From assembly GCF_007750855.1 (NCBI RefSeq), contig NZ_CP036291.1, positions 3,720,001 through 3,784,000 on the forward strand: a stretch of DNA of 64,000 nt, written 5' to 3'. A model generated the notes under the pieces. It worked only from the letters and a program-made list of their open reading frames with translations. It did no database searches and was not told where the DNA came from. Numbering within the stretch: position 1 is the stretch's first letter; the number at the start of each line of letters is the position of its first letter. Of the stretch, positions 48,031-56,289 are shown piece after piece. The translations under genes were made by a program, and so were the position numbers. This DNA is from Pirellulimonas nuda (GTDB lineage: Bacteria; Planctomycetota; Planctomycetia; Pirellulales; Lacipirellulaceae).

Positions 48031-48891
48031 TCATGCCTCGAGCGCTTCGAGGCAGGTCTGCCACTGGATCATGTCGTTGTGCGAATGGGTGAAGCCGATG
48101 CTGCGCTCGTAGTCGACGGTCGCCCGCGGGCGGAACGCCACGATGTACGTCCGCCGCCAACGCTCCGAATCGTTCCCGGGAGAGCCGTGGATGATCCGCT
48201 CGTTGTGGACGCTCACCGATCCGCGCTTCACCGGCAGCGTCACCACGCGGTCGTCGTCGGTCAGCTCGATCGAGAGCGTGTGCCCCGTGTCGCGGGCGCC
48301 GTCCCCCGCCTTGCCGGTGAACACCGGGCGGTGCGGGCGTAGGGCCGGCTCGCGGTGCGAGCCCGGAACGACCAGCAGGCAGCCGTTGTCGCTGTCCGCG
48401 TCGTCGAGCGCCAACGAACAGGTGGCCGTCAGCGTGTTCAAGTGGGGGGTCGACGGCCAGTACCCCAGGTCTTGGTGCCAAGCAAACTTGGCCCCCGACC
48501 TCTTGGGGCGCTTCGCCAGGAACTGGTCGTAGTCCAGCGTCGCGTCGCCGCCCAGCAATTGCCGGGAGATCGAGGCGGCCCGCCGCTCGTAGACGTTCCC
48601 CTTGAGCTCGCCCCGGTACCCGCGGGGGAGCACCGCGTTCACCAGCTCGAAGTCTTCGAACTTGCGGTCGTACGGCCCGCTCATGTCGCAGAAGTCGCGG
48701 TTCATGCCCGCTACCTCCCCGCGGATGAACGCGTCGTACAACGACTCGAGCGGCGCCAGCTCGGCCTCGCTGACCACGTCGTCCAGCACCACGTAGCCGT
48801 CCTCGTGGAACGCGGCTATCTGCTCGGGGGTGAGCCGGTACTCATCCCCCTGAACCTGTCCGGCGGGGACCTGTTTGTCGATCGTCGTCAT
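48031..48891 (-). CDS. Phytanoyl-CoA dioxygenase-like (PhyH) enzyme
   Basis: 286 residues from MTTIDKQVP at 48891; the frame to 49077 runs into the divergent promoter region and has no good start. TPEQIAAFHEDGYVVLDDV is the typical opening. KFAWHQDLGYW gives the iron ligands H139 and D141, and IIHGSPGND gives the distal H235, with SERWRRTYIVAFRP supplying the 2-oxoglutarate-binding Arg. This is a complete 2-His-1-carboxylate non-haem iron dioxygenase. The substrate is unknown; the family includes hydroxylases of lipids, amino-acid derivatives and small natural products. The AraC gene is divergent, suggesting regulation. Confidence 0.85.
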   Translation of the reverse strand: MTTIDKQVPAGQVQGDEYRLTPEQIAAFHEDGYVVLDDVVSEAELAPLESLYDAFIRGEVAGMNRDFCDMSGPYDRKFEDFELVNAVLPRGYRGELKGNVYERRAASISRQLLGGDATLDYDQFLAKRPKRSGAKFAWHQDLGYWPSTPHLNTLTATCSLALDDADSDNGCLLVVPGSHREPALRPHRPVFTGKAGDGARDTGHTLSIELTDDDRVVTLPVKRGSVSVHNERIIHGSPGNDSERWRRTYIVAFRPRATVDYERSIGFTHSHNDMIQWQTCLEALEA

Positions 48892-49008
48892 CCGTCCCTG
48901 CGTCCCGTCGAAGAAGCATGCCCCCTGGGCGGCCGATCCGCTCAGGCTCCCTCCGTTGTAGCCGCCACGGGCCCGCCGGTCTCCGCGGATCGACCCGGTT
49001 TCTGGTAC

Positions 49009-49087
49009 TATTGGACCAAGGGGCATCGGCCGAGCCGCGATGACCCCTGACCAATAGGCGCAGGCGATCCGCTGCACTTTTTGGTCA
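49009..49087. promoter_or_regulatory. Candidate operator with TTGGTCA-type half-sites between PhyH and AraC genes
   Basis: TATTGG...GGGG (49009-49024) and CCCCTGACCAATA (49044-49056) form an imperfect inverted repeat. A third half-site TTGGTCA lies at 49081-49087. They sit in the divergent region upstream of both genes, as expected for an AraC-type operator. Binding itself is inference. Confidence 0.4.
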
Positions 49088-49176
49088 TTTCGGCTGGGTC
49101 ATTGGTAGAAGTGCCGCAGCGGGTGGGTTGGATTCGACGGCTCACCGACGTTCATCATCGCTTGATCCTATCGGTC

Positions 49177-50070
49177 ATGCCGGTCTATCGAGAAACCATC
49201 GAAACCCCGCCCGGGCAGTCGTTGCGGCTGCTACGGTGGGAGAAGTCGTTGGCGGGCATCCGGGTCTGCACCGGCCCGCATCGGTCGGCCGCCATCGTCG
49301 GCAGCGGCAATCGTTGGCATGCGCACAAGGCGTTCGAGCTGACCTTGGTGCAGACCGGGCAAGGGGTGCGGTTTTGTGGCGACCACATCGGCGCCGTCGA
49401 CCCTCCCGAGTTGGTGCTGATCGGCGGCGATTTGCCCCACTACTGGAGCGGGCTCGACGCGTCGTCGGGCAGCAGCGTGCAGTTTGAGGCCGGGCCGCGC
49501 TCAACGCTCGCAGCCTTCCCCGAGCAGTCCGCGCTGCGGCCCCTCTGGGAGGGGGCGCGGCACGGTCTGCTGTTCTCGAAACAGGACTCGGCCGTCATCG
49601 GCCAGCGTCTCGCGCGGATGCCCGCCCTCTCCCCGCTGGGGCGGCTGGCCGAGCTGATGGGGGTCCTGGAGCAGCTGCGCGTCGCCCGGCCGCGCGCCCA
49701 CAGCCTGAGCAGCAAGCCGTTCACGCTGGGCCTGCACGCCCCCCACTCCGACACGATCTCACGCGCCATCGCGTTGCTCGTCGACCACTTCGAGGAGCCG
49801 CTGAGCGTAGACGACGTGGCCGAGGCGGTCGGCCTGTCGCGCACCACGCTCTGCCGCTACTTCCGCCGCTACACGGGCCGCAGCATGGTTGCGTTCCTCA
49901 ACGAGGTCCGAATCGACCAGGCGCAGCGGATGCTGGTGCAAACAGACCTATCGATCGCCCAGGTGGCCATTCAGGCCGGGTTCACCAATCTTTCCCATTT
50001 CAACCGCCGCTTCCGCCGGGCGCTGGGCGCCACGCCGCGCGAGCACCGCCGCAGCCGAGGCAGCCGCTAG
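49177..50070 (+). CDS. AraC-family transcriptional regulator
   Basis: 297 residues from MPVYRETIETPPG; codons back to 49081 cross the candidate operator and were excluded. The N-terminal part is a cupin-like sensing domain (HAHKAFELTLVQTGQGVRF, LVLIGGDLPHYWSG). The C-terminal two helix-turn-helix DNA-binding domain reads PLSVDDVAEAVGLSRTTLC, RYFRRYTGRSMVAFLNEVR and IAQVAIQAGFTNLSHFNRR. Divergent to the PhyH enzyme, so it probably activates it in response to a small metabolite or sugar. Its last codons overlap repeat R3. Confidence 0.9.
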   Translation: MPVYRETIETPPGQSLRLLRWEKSLAGIRVCTGPHRSAAIVGSGNRWHAHKAFELTLVQTGQGVRFCGDHIGAVDPPELVLIGGDLPHYWSGLDASSGSSVQFEAGPRSTLAAFPEQSALRPLWEGARHGLLFSKQDSAVIGQRLARMPALSPLGRLAELMGVLEQLRVARPRAHSLSSKPFTLGLHAPHSDTISRAIALLVDHFEEPLSVDDVAEAVGLSRTTLCRYFRRYTGRSMVAFLNEVRIDQAQRMLVQTDLSIAQVAIQAGFTNLSHFNRRFRRALGATPREHRRSRGSR

Positions 50071-50130
50071 AGTTTCAGGAGGGCGTCGCTAACGGAGCGA
50101 CGCGAAATTTTCAGCGTGGGTGAAACAATT
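50051..50130 (+). repeat. Dispersed repeat R3, copy 1
   Basis: About 80 bases align without gaps to 56111-56190, mostly identical, including GGAGGGCG, AACGGAGCGACG and AACAATT. It covers the last codons of the AraC gene and the sequence just after it. Confidence 0.6.
50083..50103 (+). terminator. Hairpin after the AraC gene
   Basis: GCGTCGCT pairs perfectly with AGCGACGC around the loop AACGG. It starts 13 bases after the stop and is followed by GAAATTTTC rather than a pure T-run, so termination is plausible but not certain. The hairpin lies inside repeat R3. Confidence 0.45.
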
Positions 50131-50492
50131 CAAGACCCGCGGAACTCTGTCGATAGACGCCGGACCGAACAGCCTTTGTTGCCGCCCCGTCGGGTTCTGA
50201 CAATAGCTCCCTAGAGCGCTGCACTCTTCGCATGCCCCTCCCACCGCCGCTGCCTTGCCTTAAGGGGGCCCAATTCTCGACGCCAATGGCAGCCCCCATC
50301 CGAACACCTATCGGTAGACCTCCAGCCGCAGGCGCCGACTATCTTAGAACCCCTAACACAGCCTCGCCGGAGCCTTGCTCTGCAGGGGTTTGCGGTCGAT
50401 TTGGAGGGTTGTGTTCGAGTCTCTCAACCTTGCCCGACACAGCCTGCCAAACCCGTTGGCAACCGCGCTCGCAAGCAGGCGGAGCGGAATTC
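50104..50492. other. Non-coding stretch between AraC and small membrane gene
   Basis: No gene with motif or ribosome site on either strand; the first 27 bases are the rest of repeat R3. Confidence 0.35.
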
Positions 50493-50768
50493 TCAGGAAC
50501 GTTCATGCGTCCCCTCATCGGCCCGTTTGGCTACCCACACTAGGCAACCAAGCACGCCGCAAATCACGACAGGCATGCCGAGTAACAGGAGAATACTGGC
50601 CAAATAGCCGGAAGCCAGCGCCCCGCCTTGCCCACTGTTGAGTGCTACCGCCTCCTTGCAACTGGGACACGCTTCCGCAGGCAAGGACGTAAGAGCTACA
50701 ACCGCTGCTACGCGGGCGCCAACCAGCACGGCGCTCGAAGCCCGGCAAAGCCCATGTAAACCATTCAT
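50493..50768 (-). CDS. Small CPSCKEA membrane protein near respiratory genes
   Basis: 91 residues. An N-terminal hydrophobic stretch (about 12-30) precedes EACPSCKEAVALNSGQGG, then a second helix (SILLLLGMPVVICGVLGCLVW) and a charged end. The CPSCKxA plus SILxxxxMP pattern recurs in small planctomycete proteins encoded beside cytochrome oxidase and SCO genes. Cysteines could bind copper or haem. Here it lies 94 bases behind the interrupted SCO gene on the same strand, so it is probably an accessory of the same oxidase locus. Specific role unknown. Confidence 0.6.
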   Translation of the reverse strand: MNGLHGLCRASSAVLVGARVAAVVALTSLPAEACPSCKEAVALNSGQGGALASGYLASILLLLGMPVVICGVLGCLVWVAKRADEGTHERS

Positions 50769-51118
50769 CCCGAGACATCCTCGACCCTACCGCCGTGCAC
50801 ACACTCACAACTTTTTCGCACGAGCATCAACATCAAGACCAAGGGCCTTGCCGCCGGGGGTTCTACGCCCCATACGGCTCATCGACCAACTCGACCAGCC
50901 GCTTCTTGAGCCTTTTCACCTGCAGATCATCACCGACGGCGTCGAAAACACCTCGGACATCGCCCTGCTTGTCGACCACTATCACATAGGTGTTATGACT
51001 TTGGTGATGCACCGCTACCCCCATGCCAAGCCCCACCCTCTTTATGTAGTCAAGCTCGCCTCGGCAAAAAAGCCATCGATGAGCGTCTGCATCATACGAG
51101 TCGGCGTACCGATTTAGA

Positions 51119-51127
51119 TCACCGACC
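51119..51127. repeat. Target-site duplication, left copy
   Basis: TCACCGACC directly left of the IS end; identical to 52175-52183. A 9-base duplication is the size made by IS903-type elements of the IS5 family. Confidence 0.9.
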
Positions 51128-52174
51128 GGCCTTGTCGAACAATCGCTAGAAACGCTGCGTAGATCGGTTCCGGACGGAGTTCCTTCTATTCAGACCGACG
51201 GAGCGAACTATGACGCAGCCTGCTAGCAAGCCGAGGAAGCTCGCCTACAAGGTAACGAACTGGCGGGACTACAACGAGTCGTTGGTAAGGCGGGGCGACA
51301 TCACCTTCTGGTTTGATGACGCGGTGATCGACGCCTGGGAGCACGAGAACGACCGGAAGAAGGTCGGCCGGCCGTTCCTCTATAGCGATGTGGCGGTCGA
51401 AACGCTGCTGATGATCCGTGAGCTATTCCGCTTGCCGTACCGGCAGACGGAAGGCTTCGGCCGGGCTCTCGCGAAGCTGATGCAGGCCGAGGTGGCGATC
51501 CCCGACTACACCTCGCTGCAGAAGCGAGCGGCCAAGCTGGGGGTCTCGATCGACGTGCGTGAGACCAAGGGCCCGATCGACGTGGTGGTCGACAGCACGG
51601 GGCTCAAGGTCTACGGCGAGGGGGAGTGGAAAGTGAAGAAGCACGGGGTCGGCAAGCGTCGCACTTGGCGGAAGGTTCACCTGGCCGTCGATCCGGCCAC
51701 CCACACCATCGTCGCCCAGGTCGTGACGGGCGCCGACACCCACGACGGCGATGCGGTCGAGCCGCTGTTGGAGCAAGTCGAAGCCGAAGTCCAGACGTTT
51801 TACGGCGACGGCGCCTACGACCAGTGGAAAGTGCGTAACTACCTCCAAGGGGAGTCGATCCACCAAGTGATCCCGCCGCGCAAGAACGCCAAGATCAAGC
51901 AGCACGGCAACGCGTCGGCCGAGCCGCTGGAGCGCGACGAGTGCCTTCGGCAGATCCGCCGCGACGGCAAGAAAGCGTGGAAAGAATCGATCGGCTACCA
52001 CCGACGCAGCCTAGCCGAGACCGCCATGTTTCGATTCAAAACCAACTTCGGCGACCGCCTGAAGAACCGGACGCTCCCCAATCAGGCGACCGAGGTCGCA
52101 CTCCGATGCAAACTGCTCAACGTATTCGTCACCTTTGGCATGCCGTTGTTCGCATGGGGTTAGTCAACAAGGCC
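51128..52174 (+). mobile_element. IS5-family (IS903-type) insertion sequence, apparently intact
   Basis: 1,047 bases bounded by imperfect inverted ends (GGCCTTGTCGAACAATC at left, GGCCTTGTTGACTAACCC read inward from the right) and a perfect 9-base target duplication. It carries one full transposase gene. It interrupts the SCO gene. Confidence 0.9.
51210..52163 (+). CDS. IS5/IS903-type DDE transposase
   Basis: 317 residues, full length for the group. KVTNWRDYNESLVRRGDI and RPFLYSDVAVETLLMIR are the usual N-terminal blocks. The catalytic triad is visible as VDSTGLKVYGEGEW (first Asp), TGADTHDGDAVEPLL with YGDGAYD (second Asp) and GYHRRSLAETAMFRFK (Glu). No frameshift or stop interrupts it, so the element is probably active or recently so. 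The stop lies 11 bases inside the right end of the IS. Confidence 0.9.
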   Translation: MTQPASKPRKLAYKVTNWRDYNESLVRRGDITFWFDDAVIDAWEHENDRKKVGRPFLYSDVAVETLLMIRELFRLPYRQTEGFGRALAKLMQAEVAIPDYTSLQKRAAKLGVSIDVRETKGPIDVVVDSTGLKVYGEGEWKVKKHGVGKRRTWRKVHLAVDPATHTIVAQVVTGADTHDGDAVEPLLEQVEAEVQTFYGDGAYDQWKVRNYLQGESIHQVIPPRKNAKIKQHGNASAEPLERDECLRQIRRDGKKAWKESIGYHRRSLAETAMFRFKTNFGDRLKNRTLPNQATEVALRCKLLNVFVTFGMPLFAWG

Positions 52175-52183
52175 TCACCGACC
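52175..52183. repeat. Target-site duplication, right copy
   Basis: TCACCGACC directly right of the IS end; identical to 51119-51127. Confidence 0.9.
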
Positions 52184-52646
52184 TTATCGTTCTCGGGGTC
52201 ACAGGTAATACTTACCCACGTCACGTCTTGCAGCGCCCCGTCGTTGTGAAGGTCCTTGATCCGCTGATTCAGCTGGGCGCACGCCCCCGGGCATCCTGTG
52301 AAAAAGAAGCTGGCTACCCACACCTTCCCACGCAGCTCCTGCGACCGAAGAGGCACGCCTTCTCGCTCGGTCACTTCAAAGTCTCTAAGCGGAGGTCCGG
52401 AATCTAGCACGCCGATGGAGTCTACGGGCGTCCACCCCCGCGATTCTATCTGCCACCATCGAAAGCCGAAGTAGCAGGCGATACACAACGTTAGCGCTGA
52501 CAGCACAAGAGGCGTCACGCTTCCTTGAGAGATCGTCTCCCGCGATTGAGGGCTTTGATTGCTTCTCATATTGATTGCACTCTCCTGCTTTGGTGGCGCC
52601 TGCTTTACCCGTCCCTACAAGTGGTAAGCCCTATCCGCTGCTTGTT

Positions 52647-53140
52647 TCAAATGACGTAGATGAGAAAGAACATGATCAACCACACGCCGTCTACGAAGTG
52701 CCAGTAATTGGCGACGTTCGAAAGGCCGACGCGCCGCTGCGAGTCGAGTCGAATCGTCAGGAAACATGCGATCATAATGAGTCCCACCGCGAGGTGGGCC
52801 GCGTGGGCGCCGGTGAGCAGGTAGTAAATACTGGCCCACGTGTAACCGCCCGAAAGGACAACGGGAAGGCTCGGCCAGCGGTGACGTACATTCAACGAAG
52901 CCATCTCCGCGGCCAGGTCATCAATTGCAATCGCACGATCATCGGCATCGGGTTGGCCGCGGACCGCCGCCTCAACAGGCATGAGCTGCTCGCTCCTAAT
53001 GCGATCGACGACCTCCAATCGCTGACGAACGATATCGGACGAATCGGCAGCGAGCAGTTGGGTGCGCACCTCTTCCAGCCGCGCACTCGCCGCGCCCAGG
53101 TAACCTACGCTCGCATCATCGAAGACCTTCGCAGGCAGGA
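52647..53140 (-). pseudogene. 5'-truncated cytochrome c oxidase subunit III-like gene
   Basis: The frame reads FTQRIHQLWPTLLPAKVFD, DRIRSEQLMPVEAAVRGQP, VVLSGGYTWASIYYLLTGA, HAAHLAVGLIMIACFLTI and ANYWHFVDGVWLIMFFLIY before the stop. The last two blocks are the classic final helices of subunit III (TGxHxxHVxxG, YWHFVDxVW). A long hydrophilic insertion before them is common in planctomycete versions. Upstream the frame meets a stop near 53170 and the N-terminal helices are not seen, so the gene looks truncated. It ends 78 bases before the SCO gene on the same strand. Confidence 0.65.
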
Positions 53141-53470
53141 GCGTTGGCCACAGCTGATGAATGCGCTGGGTGAAGCAGCACCGCGTGGTCGATCATCGAC
53201 AGGACCGATTGAGTCACCTTACTTCCCCTTCGAGGGCCGGCGGCAGCAAGAGGGCGACTACCCTCTGGAAACTGTCCGGCGCACCGGGGGCAGCCCCGCG
53301 GCTGGCAGGCGCACGTCGCAAGGATGGCGTCGCGTCTTTAGCAAGGAAGTGGTAATCGCTTCATCGCGTCGATGCCCCCAGCGCTCGCGGCATGAGGTCC
53401 AAGGGTTCAGAGCCGAGCGTTCTGCCATTGGAATACGGCAGAACTGCGGCCCGCAATGCGGTTCGCAACT

Positions 53471-54030
53471 AAACTACCACCGGCTGAAGCCGGTGGGTTT
53501 GGACGTTCCGTGAGATTCGGACTGAAGTCCTCAACTCACGATGGTGGGGTAACTTGGAATCGGTCGTCACCATCGCTTGGTTCGGCGCCGTCCTGCCCGC
53601 GGATGTACGCCGCGATAGCCTCGTCGGTCACGTTACCGCTGGTCGCCACGAAGTAGCCCCGCGCCCACAGATGCCGACCCCAGAACCGCCTCTCAATGTG
53701 CTTGAACTCCATCATCAGCTTCCGCGACGTCTTCCCCTTGATGGACTGCATAATCTTGCTCGGCGAGAGTGTCGGCGGGCACGACAGCAATACGTGCACG
53801 TGATCGAGCGACACCGACCCCTGCAGAATCTCGATGTCATTGGTCCGGCAGACCTCACGCACCAAGTCCCGAACCCGTGTGCCTACTGCACCCGAAAGGA
53901 CCTGCTTCCGGTACTTCGTCACCCACACGAAGTGATACTTGATGTCATAGCGGCTATGCGCACCCGTGCGGTAGTTCTCCATCCACCCAATATATGAACC
54001 TAAAGGCTTCGCCTGAAGGCGAGGGTTTCA
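53471..54030 (-). mobile_element. IS200/IS605-type element
   Basis: A TnpA gene is flanked by subterminal hairpins: CCACCGGC-TGAA-GCCGGTGG at 53477-53496, and a TCGCC/GGCGA stem around 54009-54022. IS200-type elements lack inverted ends and use such hairpins for single-strand transposition. Exact ends were not resolved. No TnpB accessory gene is present. Confidence 0.75.
53536..53982 (-). CDS. tnpA: IS200-type TnpA transposase
   Basis: 148 residues, full length. YDIKYHFVWVTKYRKQVL opens the Y1 HUH domain; LDHVHVLLSCPP contains the HUH metal motif (HVH) and WARGYFVATSGNVTDEAI carries the catalytic Tyr. KIMQSIKGKTSRKLMMEF is the usual connecting helix. No stop or shift disrupts it, so it may be functional. 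It lies just upstream, in transcription sense, of the truncated oxidase subunit III gene. Confidence 0.9.
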   Translation of the reverse strand: MENYRTGAHSRYDIKYHFVWVTKYRKQVLSGAVGTRVRDLVREVCRTNDIEILQGSVSLDHVHVLLSCPPTLSPSKIMQSIKGKTSRKLMMEFKHIERRFWGRHLWARGYFVATSGNVTDEAIAAYIRGQDGAEPSDGDDRFQVTPPS

Positions 54031-54131
54031 GACCCATCGCAGGGACAATGACCGCTGGAACGGGCCAAGCCGGGTCGTTCACTCCTAACAGTAGCGGGCC
54101 GGAATCGACCCGTGAAACCCGCCCCCGCGAT

Positions 54132-54151
54132 GCGGCGCCGCTGAGCGCCGC
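54132..54151. repeat. GC-rich hairpin upstream of a DUF1559 operon
   Basis: GCGGCGC pairs with GCGCCGC across a 6-base loop. The 20-base hairpin is the same as the one at 55821-55840 except for one loop base, so two copies bracket the prepilin-lipoprotein pair. Confidence 0.5.
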
Positions 54152-54370
54152 TCCCCGCTTCCACGGGGACCGAGGTCGCGGCGACCGAGCTTCTCATCGA
54201 GCAGGGTGTTGCCGTGCAGAGCACGGTCGACGCCCAAAGTGCTTGGAGCCGGGCGGGAGGCCGACCTGCGGCGCGCCCCCGGTGCTCATCCCCACCACCC
54301 CGCGCGTTGTCGCATCGGCAGTACTACCGTAGACTACCGGTCAATCCCCGCGACCCTCAGAGCCTTCCGC

Positions 54371-55333
54371 ATGATGCAGAATTCTTCAGCTGCCGCCGGC
54401 GACCGCAGAGGCTTCACGCTCGTCGAATTGCTGGTCGTGATCGCGATCATTGGGATCCTAGTGGCCCTGGTGCTGCCGGCGGTCCAGTCGGCCCGCGAGG
54501 CGGCGCGGCGTACCCAGTGCGTGAATCGGCTCAAGCAGCTGGCGTTGGCGGGGCTCAATTACCACGACTCAAAGAAGGAATTCCCGCCGGGCATCTGCGT
54601 GCCGGTCGGGAGCGGGTCGGGCGCCATTTTTCCTTCGAGCTGCCCCGGCGGCTCGGCCGCCAGCTGCCCCCCCCAGGCGATCCCGGGCAAGTGGGGTTCT
54701 TGGCTGACGTGGCTGATGCCCTACTGCGAAGAAGGGTCCCTCTTCTCACGCCTGGACTTGAGCCAGCGGGAGTACGCGTACTGCACGGGCCCTGCTTCGC
54801 CCGGGGCGACCCAGATCGAAGGTTTTGTTTGCCCGTCCGACGAGATCGAGTCTCGCACCGTCAACTACAACAACTATTACTTCGGCATCAACAGCTACTT
54901 CGCCAACGCGGGAACGAAGGCGTGGCCGGTGTTCCAGGCTTCTTTTGACGGGGTGATGCACTACAATAGCCGGACCAGTTCCCGCATGATCACCGACGGC
55001 CTCTCGCACACGGTCTTCGCTGGCGAGCGTTACAGCTTTGACTCAAGCTGGGGCTCCGGGACGCCGCTAGCCGACTACCGCGGCTGGGCCTGGACCAACT
55101 ACAACTCCGGGCAGGACGTCCTGGGCGACACGGCCTGGCCAATCAACTCGAAGCGTTCGGTCATCGGTCTGGACGCGCGGAAGACTAATTTTGGGAGCGG
55201 CCACCCCGGGGGCGCCAACTTTGCGATGTGTGACGGTTCGGTGCGTCTCATGTCGCATGGCAACGCGGGCGACCTGGTGGTGTTGCAGCGGCTCTCCATG
55301 CGGTCTGACGGAGAGGTCGCCGCGATCGAATGA
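54371..55333 (+). CDS. DUF1559 prepilin-type protein
   Basis: 320 residues from MMQNSSAAAGDRRG at 54371, which places the leader correctly before [19 protein letters not shown] and [19 protein letters not shown]; earlier codons lack signal character. The DUF1559 body includes MITDGLSHTVFAGERY and the C-terminal GSGHPGGANFAMCDGSV. Its 3' neighbour, 37 bases on, is a small lipoprotein, the recurrent pair. Thought to be a surface pseudopilin; function unproven. Confidence 0.9.
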   Translation: MMQNSSAAAGDRRGFTLVELLVVIAIIGILVALVLPAVQSAREAARRTQCVNRLKQLALAGLNYHDSKKEFPPGICVPVGSGSGAIFPSSCPGGSAASCPPQAIPGKWGSWLTWLMPYCEEGSLFSRLDLSQREYAYCTGPASPGATQIEGFVCPSDEIESRTVNYNNYYFGINSYFANAGTKAWPVFQASFDGVMHYNSRTSSRMITDGLSHTVFAGERYSFDSSWGSGTPLADYRGWAWTNYNSGQDVLGDTAWPINSKRSVIGLDARKTNFGSGHPGGANFAMCDGSVRLMSHGNAGDLVVLQRLSMRSDGEVAAIE

Positions 55334-55370
55334 CGTGCCCCGATCCCGCTACGGACCTTCTGAACGACGC

Positions 55371-55820
55371 ATGACGAGCCTGCAGCGAACACTGGTGCTG
55401 ATCGCCACCCTCCCGCTGACGGTCGGCTGCGGCGGCCCCCCCCCTCCGCCAATCGTGCCGGCCGGCGGGGTCGTGACGCTCAATGGCCAGCCGCTCCCGA
55501 TGGCCCAGGTCCGTTTCATCCCGCAGATCGATCAGGGGGCGGGCTACATCGCCACGGGAGTGACGGACCAAGAGGGTCGCTACGAGCTGACGTGTGACGG
55601 CGAGCCGGGCGCCTGTGCCGCGGCGACGAGCATTACCGTAAGCGAAGGCGATGCTCCCCCTGAATTGATGGGAGAGAACGCCCAGCGAGAATTGGCCGTC
55701 TATCGCAAGTCGCTCAAGAACCGCCCGATCCCCACCGGCTACGCCAGCCCCGTGAGTTCGCCGCTCACGGCGGAGGTTACGGCCGATCAAGCGCAGTACG
55801 ACCTCGAACTGACCCGTTGA
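55371..55820 (+). CDS. Small lipoprotein paired with the DUF1559 protein
   Basis: 149 residues from ATG 55371. The lipoprotein signal ends TLPLTVGCGG, with the lipid-bearing Cys near residue 20. A proline run (GGPPPPPIV) is followed by a transthyretin-like fold (AGGVVTLNGQPLPMAQVRF, YIATGVTDQEGRYELTC). The C-terminal DQAQYDLELTR completes the last strand. Same role and pairing as 35475-35927 and 59707-60129. A GC-rich hairpin terminator begins on the base after the stop codon. Confidence 0.8.
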   Translation: MTSLQRTLVLIATLPLTVGCGGPPPPPIVPAGGVVTLNGQPLPMAQVRFIPQIDQGAGYIATGVTDQEGRYELTCDGEPGACAAATSITVSEGDAPPELMGENAQRELAVYRKSLKNRPIPTGYASPVSSPLTAEVTADQAQYDLELTR

Positions 55821-55840
55821 GCGGCGCCGCTGGGCGCCGC
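55821..55840 (+). terminator. GC-rich hairpin directly after the lipoprotein stop
   Basis: GCGGCGCC pairs perfectly with GGCGCCGC around GCTG. A second hairpin, CCGAGCAC with GTGCTCGG, follows at 55876-55900. Neither has a T-run, so they may act as RNA-stabilising or bidirectional stops. Confidence 0.5.
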
Positions 55841-55900
55841 GAAGTCCGCCGGCCCCACCGAGCACGGGCCTTCCACCGAGCACAGGCCCCACGTGCTCGG

Positions 55901-56289
55901 CGGCGCTAAACAAAAAGCGTCGGGGGTGTTGCCGCCCACGATGCCCTGCGCTGTGCTCGCCGGGTTTATTCGCTCGGCTCGTGTCGTCCTTCACGCCACT
56001 GTAGTCCCTCCGTCCCTCACGCCACACGGCGGATAGGCGGAAGGCCGCCTCCGCCGCTCGAAGATGGCCCAGGCCCGGCATCGGCGGCGAGAACATAACC
56101 TGAAGCTGCGGCAGCCGACGTTGCCGCTGGAGTTCCCGGAGGGCGTTGCCAACGGAGCGACGGAAGAGTCTCACTGCGGGTGGAACAATTCATTGGCAAA
56201 CTGCCATTCCATGGATTCCTCCTCCCGACCCAAGTGTCGGGCGTGGTCCCGTCATTGAACCAGTTGCTTGCCCGTCGTAGCTGCGAATT
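55901..56289. other. Non-coding stretch with repeat R3, copy 2
   Basis: No gene recognised. The repeat at 56111-56190 is the only feature noted. Confidence 0.35.
56111..56190 (+). repeat. Dispersed repeat R3, copy 2
   Basis: Aligns without gaps to 50051-50130. In this copy the hairpin is weakened (GCGTTGCC opposite AGCGACGG), so the shared sequence rather than the hairpin is what is conserved. Here it lies near the 3' end of the nuclease gene, on the opposite strand to it. Confidence 0.6.

Larger units (their letters stand above)
50863..52569 (-). pseudogene. SCO1/SenC copper chaperone gene split by an IS element
   Basis: The 5' part (52569 to 52175) encodes an anchor helix (PLVLSALTLCIACYFGF), the copper motif FFFTGCPGAC (C93, C97) and VSITCDPENDKVG. 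The 3' part (51118 to 50863) encodes DLNRYADSYDADAHRWLF, GELDYIKRVG, the copper His H173 in HQSHNTYVIVVDKQG and a stop at 50863-50865. Removing the 1,047-base IS and one 9-base duplication joins them in frame to a 216-residue SCO protein, the normal family length. SCO proteins deliver copper to cytochrome oxidase. As found, only a truncated protein lacking the copper-binding His can be made. Confidence 0.9.

Noticed and set aside
53476-54030. Hairpins considered as CRISPR-like or tRNA-like
   Set aside because: Only two different hairpins flanking a TnpA gene, with no spaced repeats and no cloverleaf; they fit IS200 ends.
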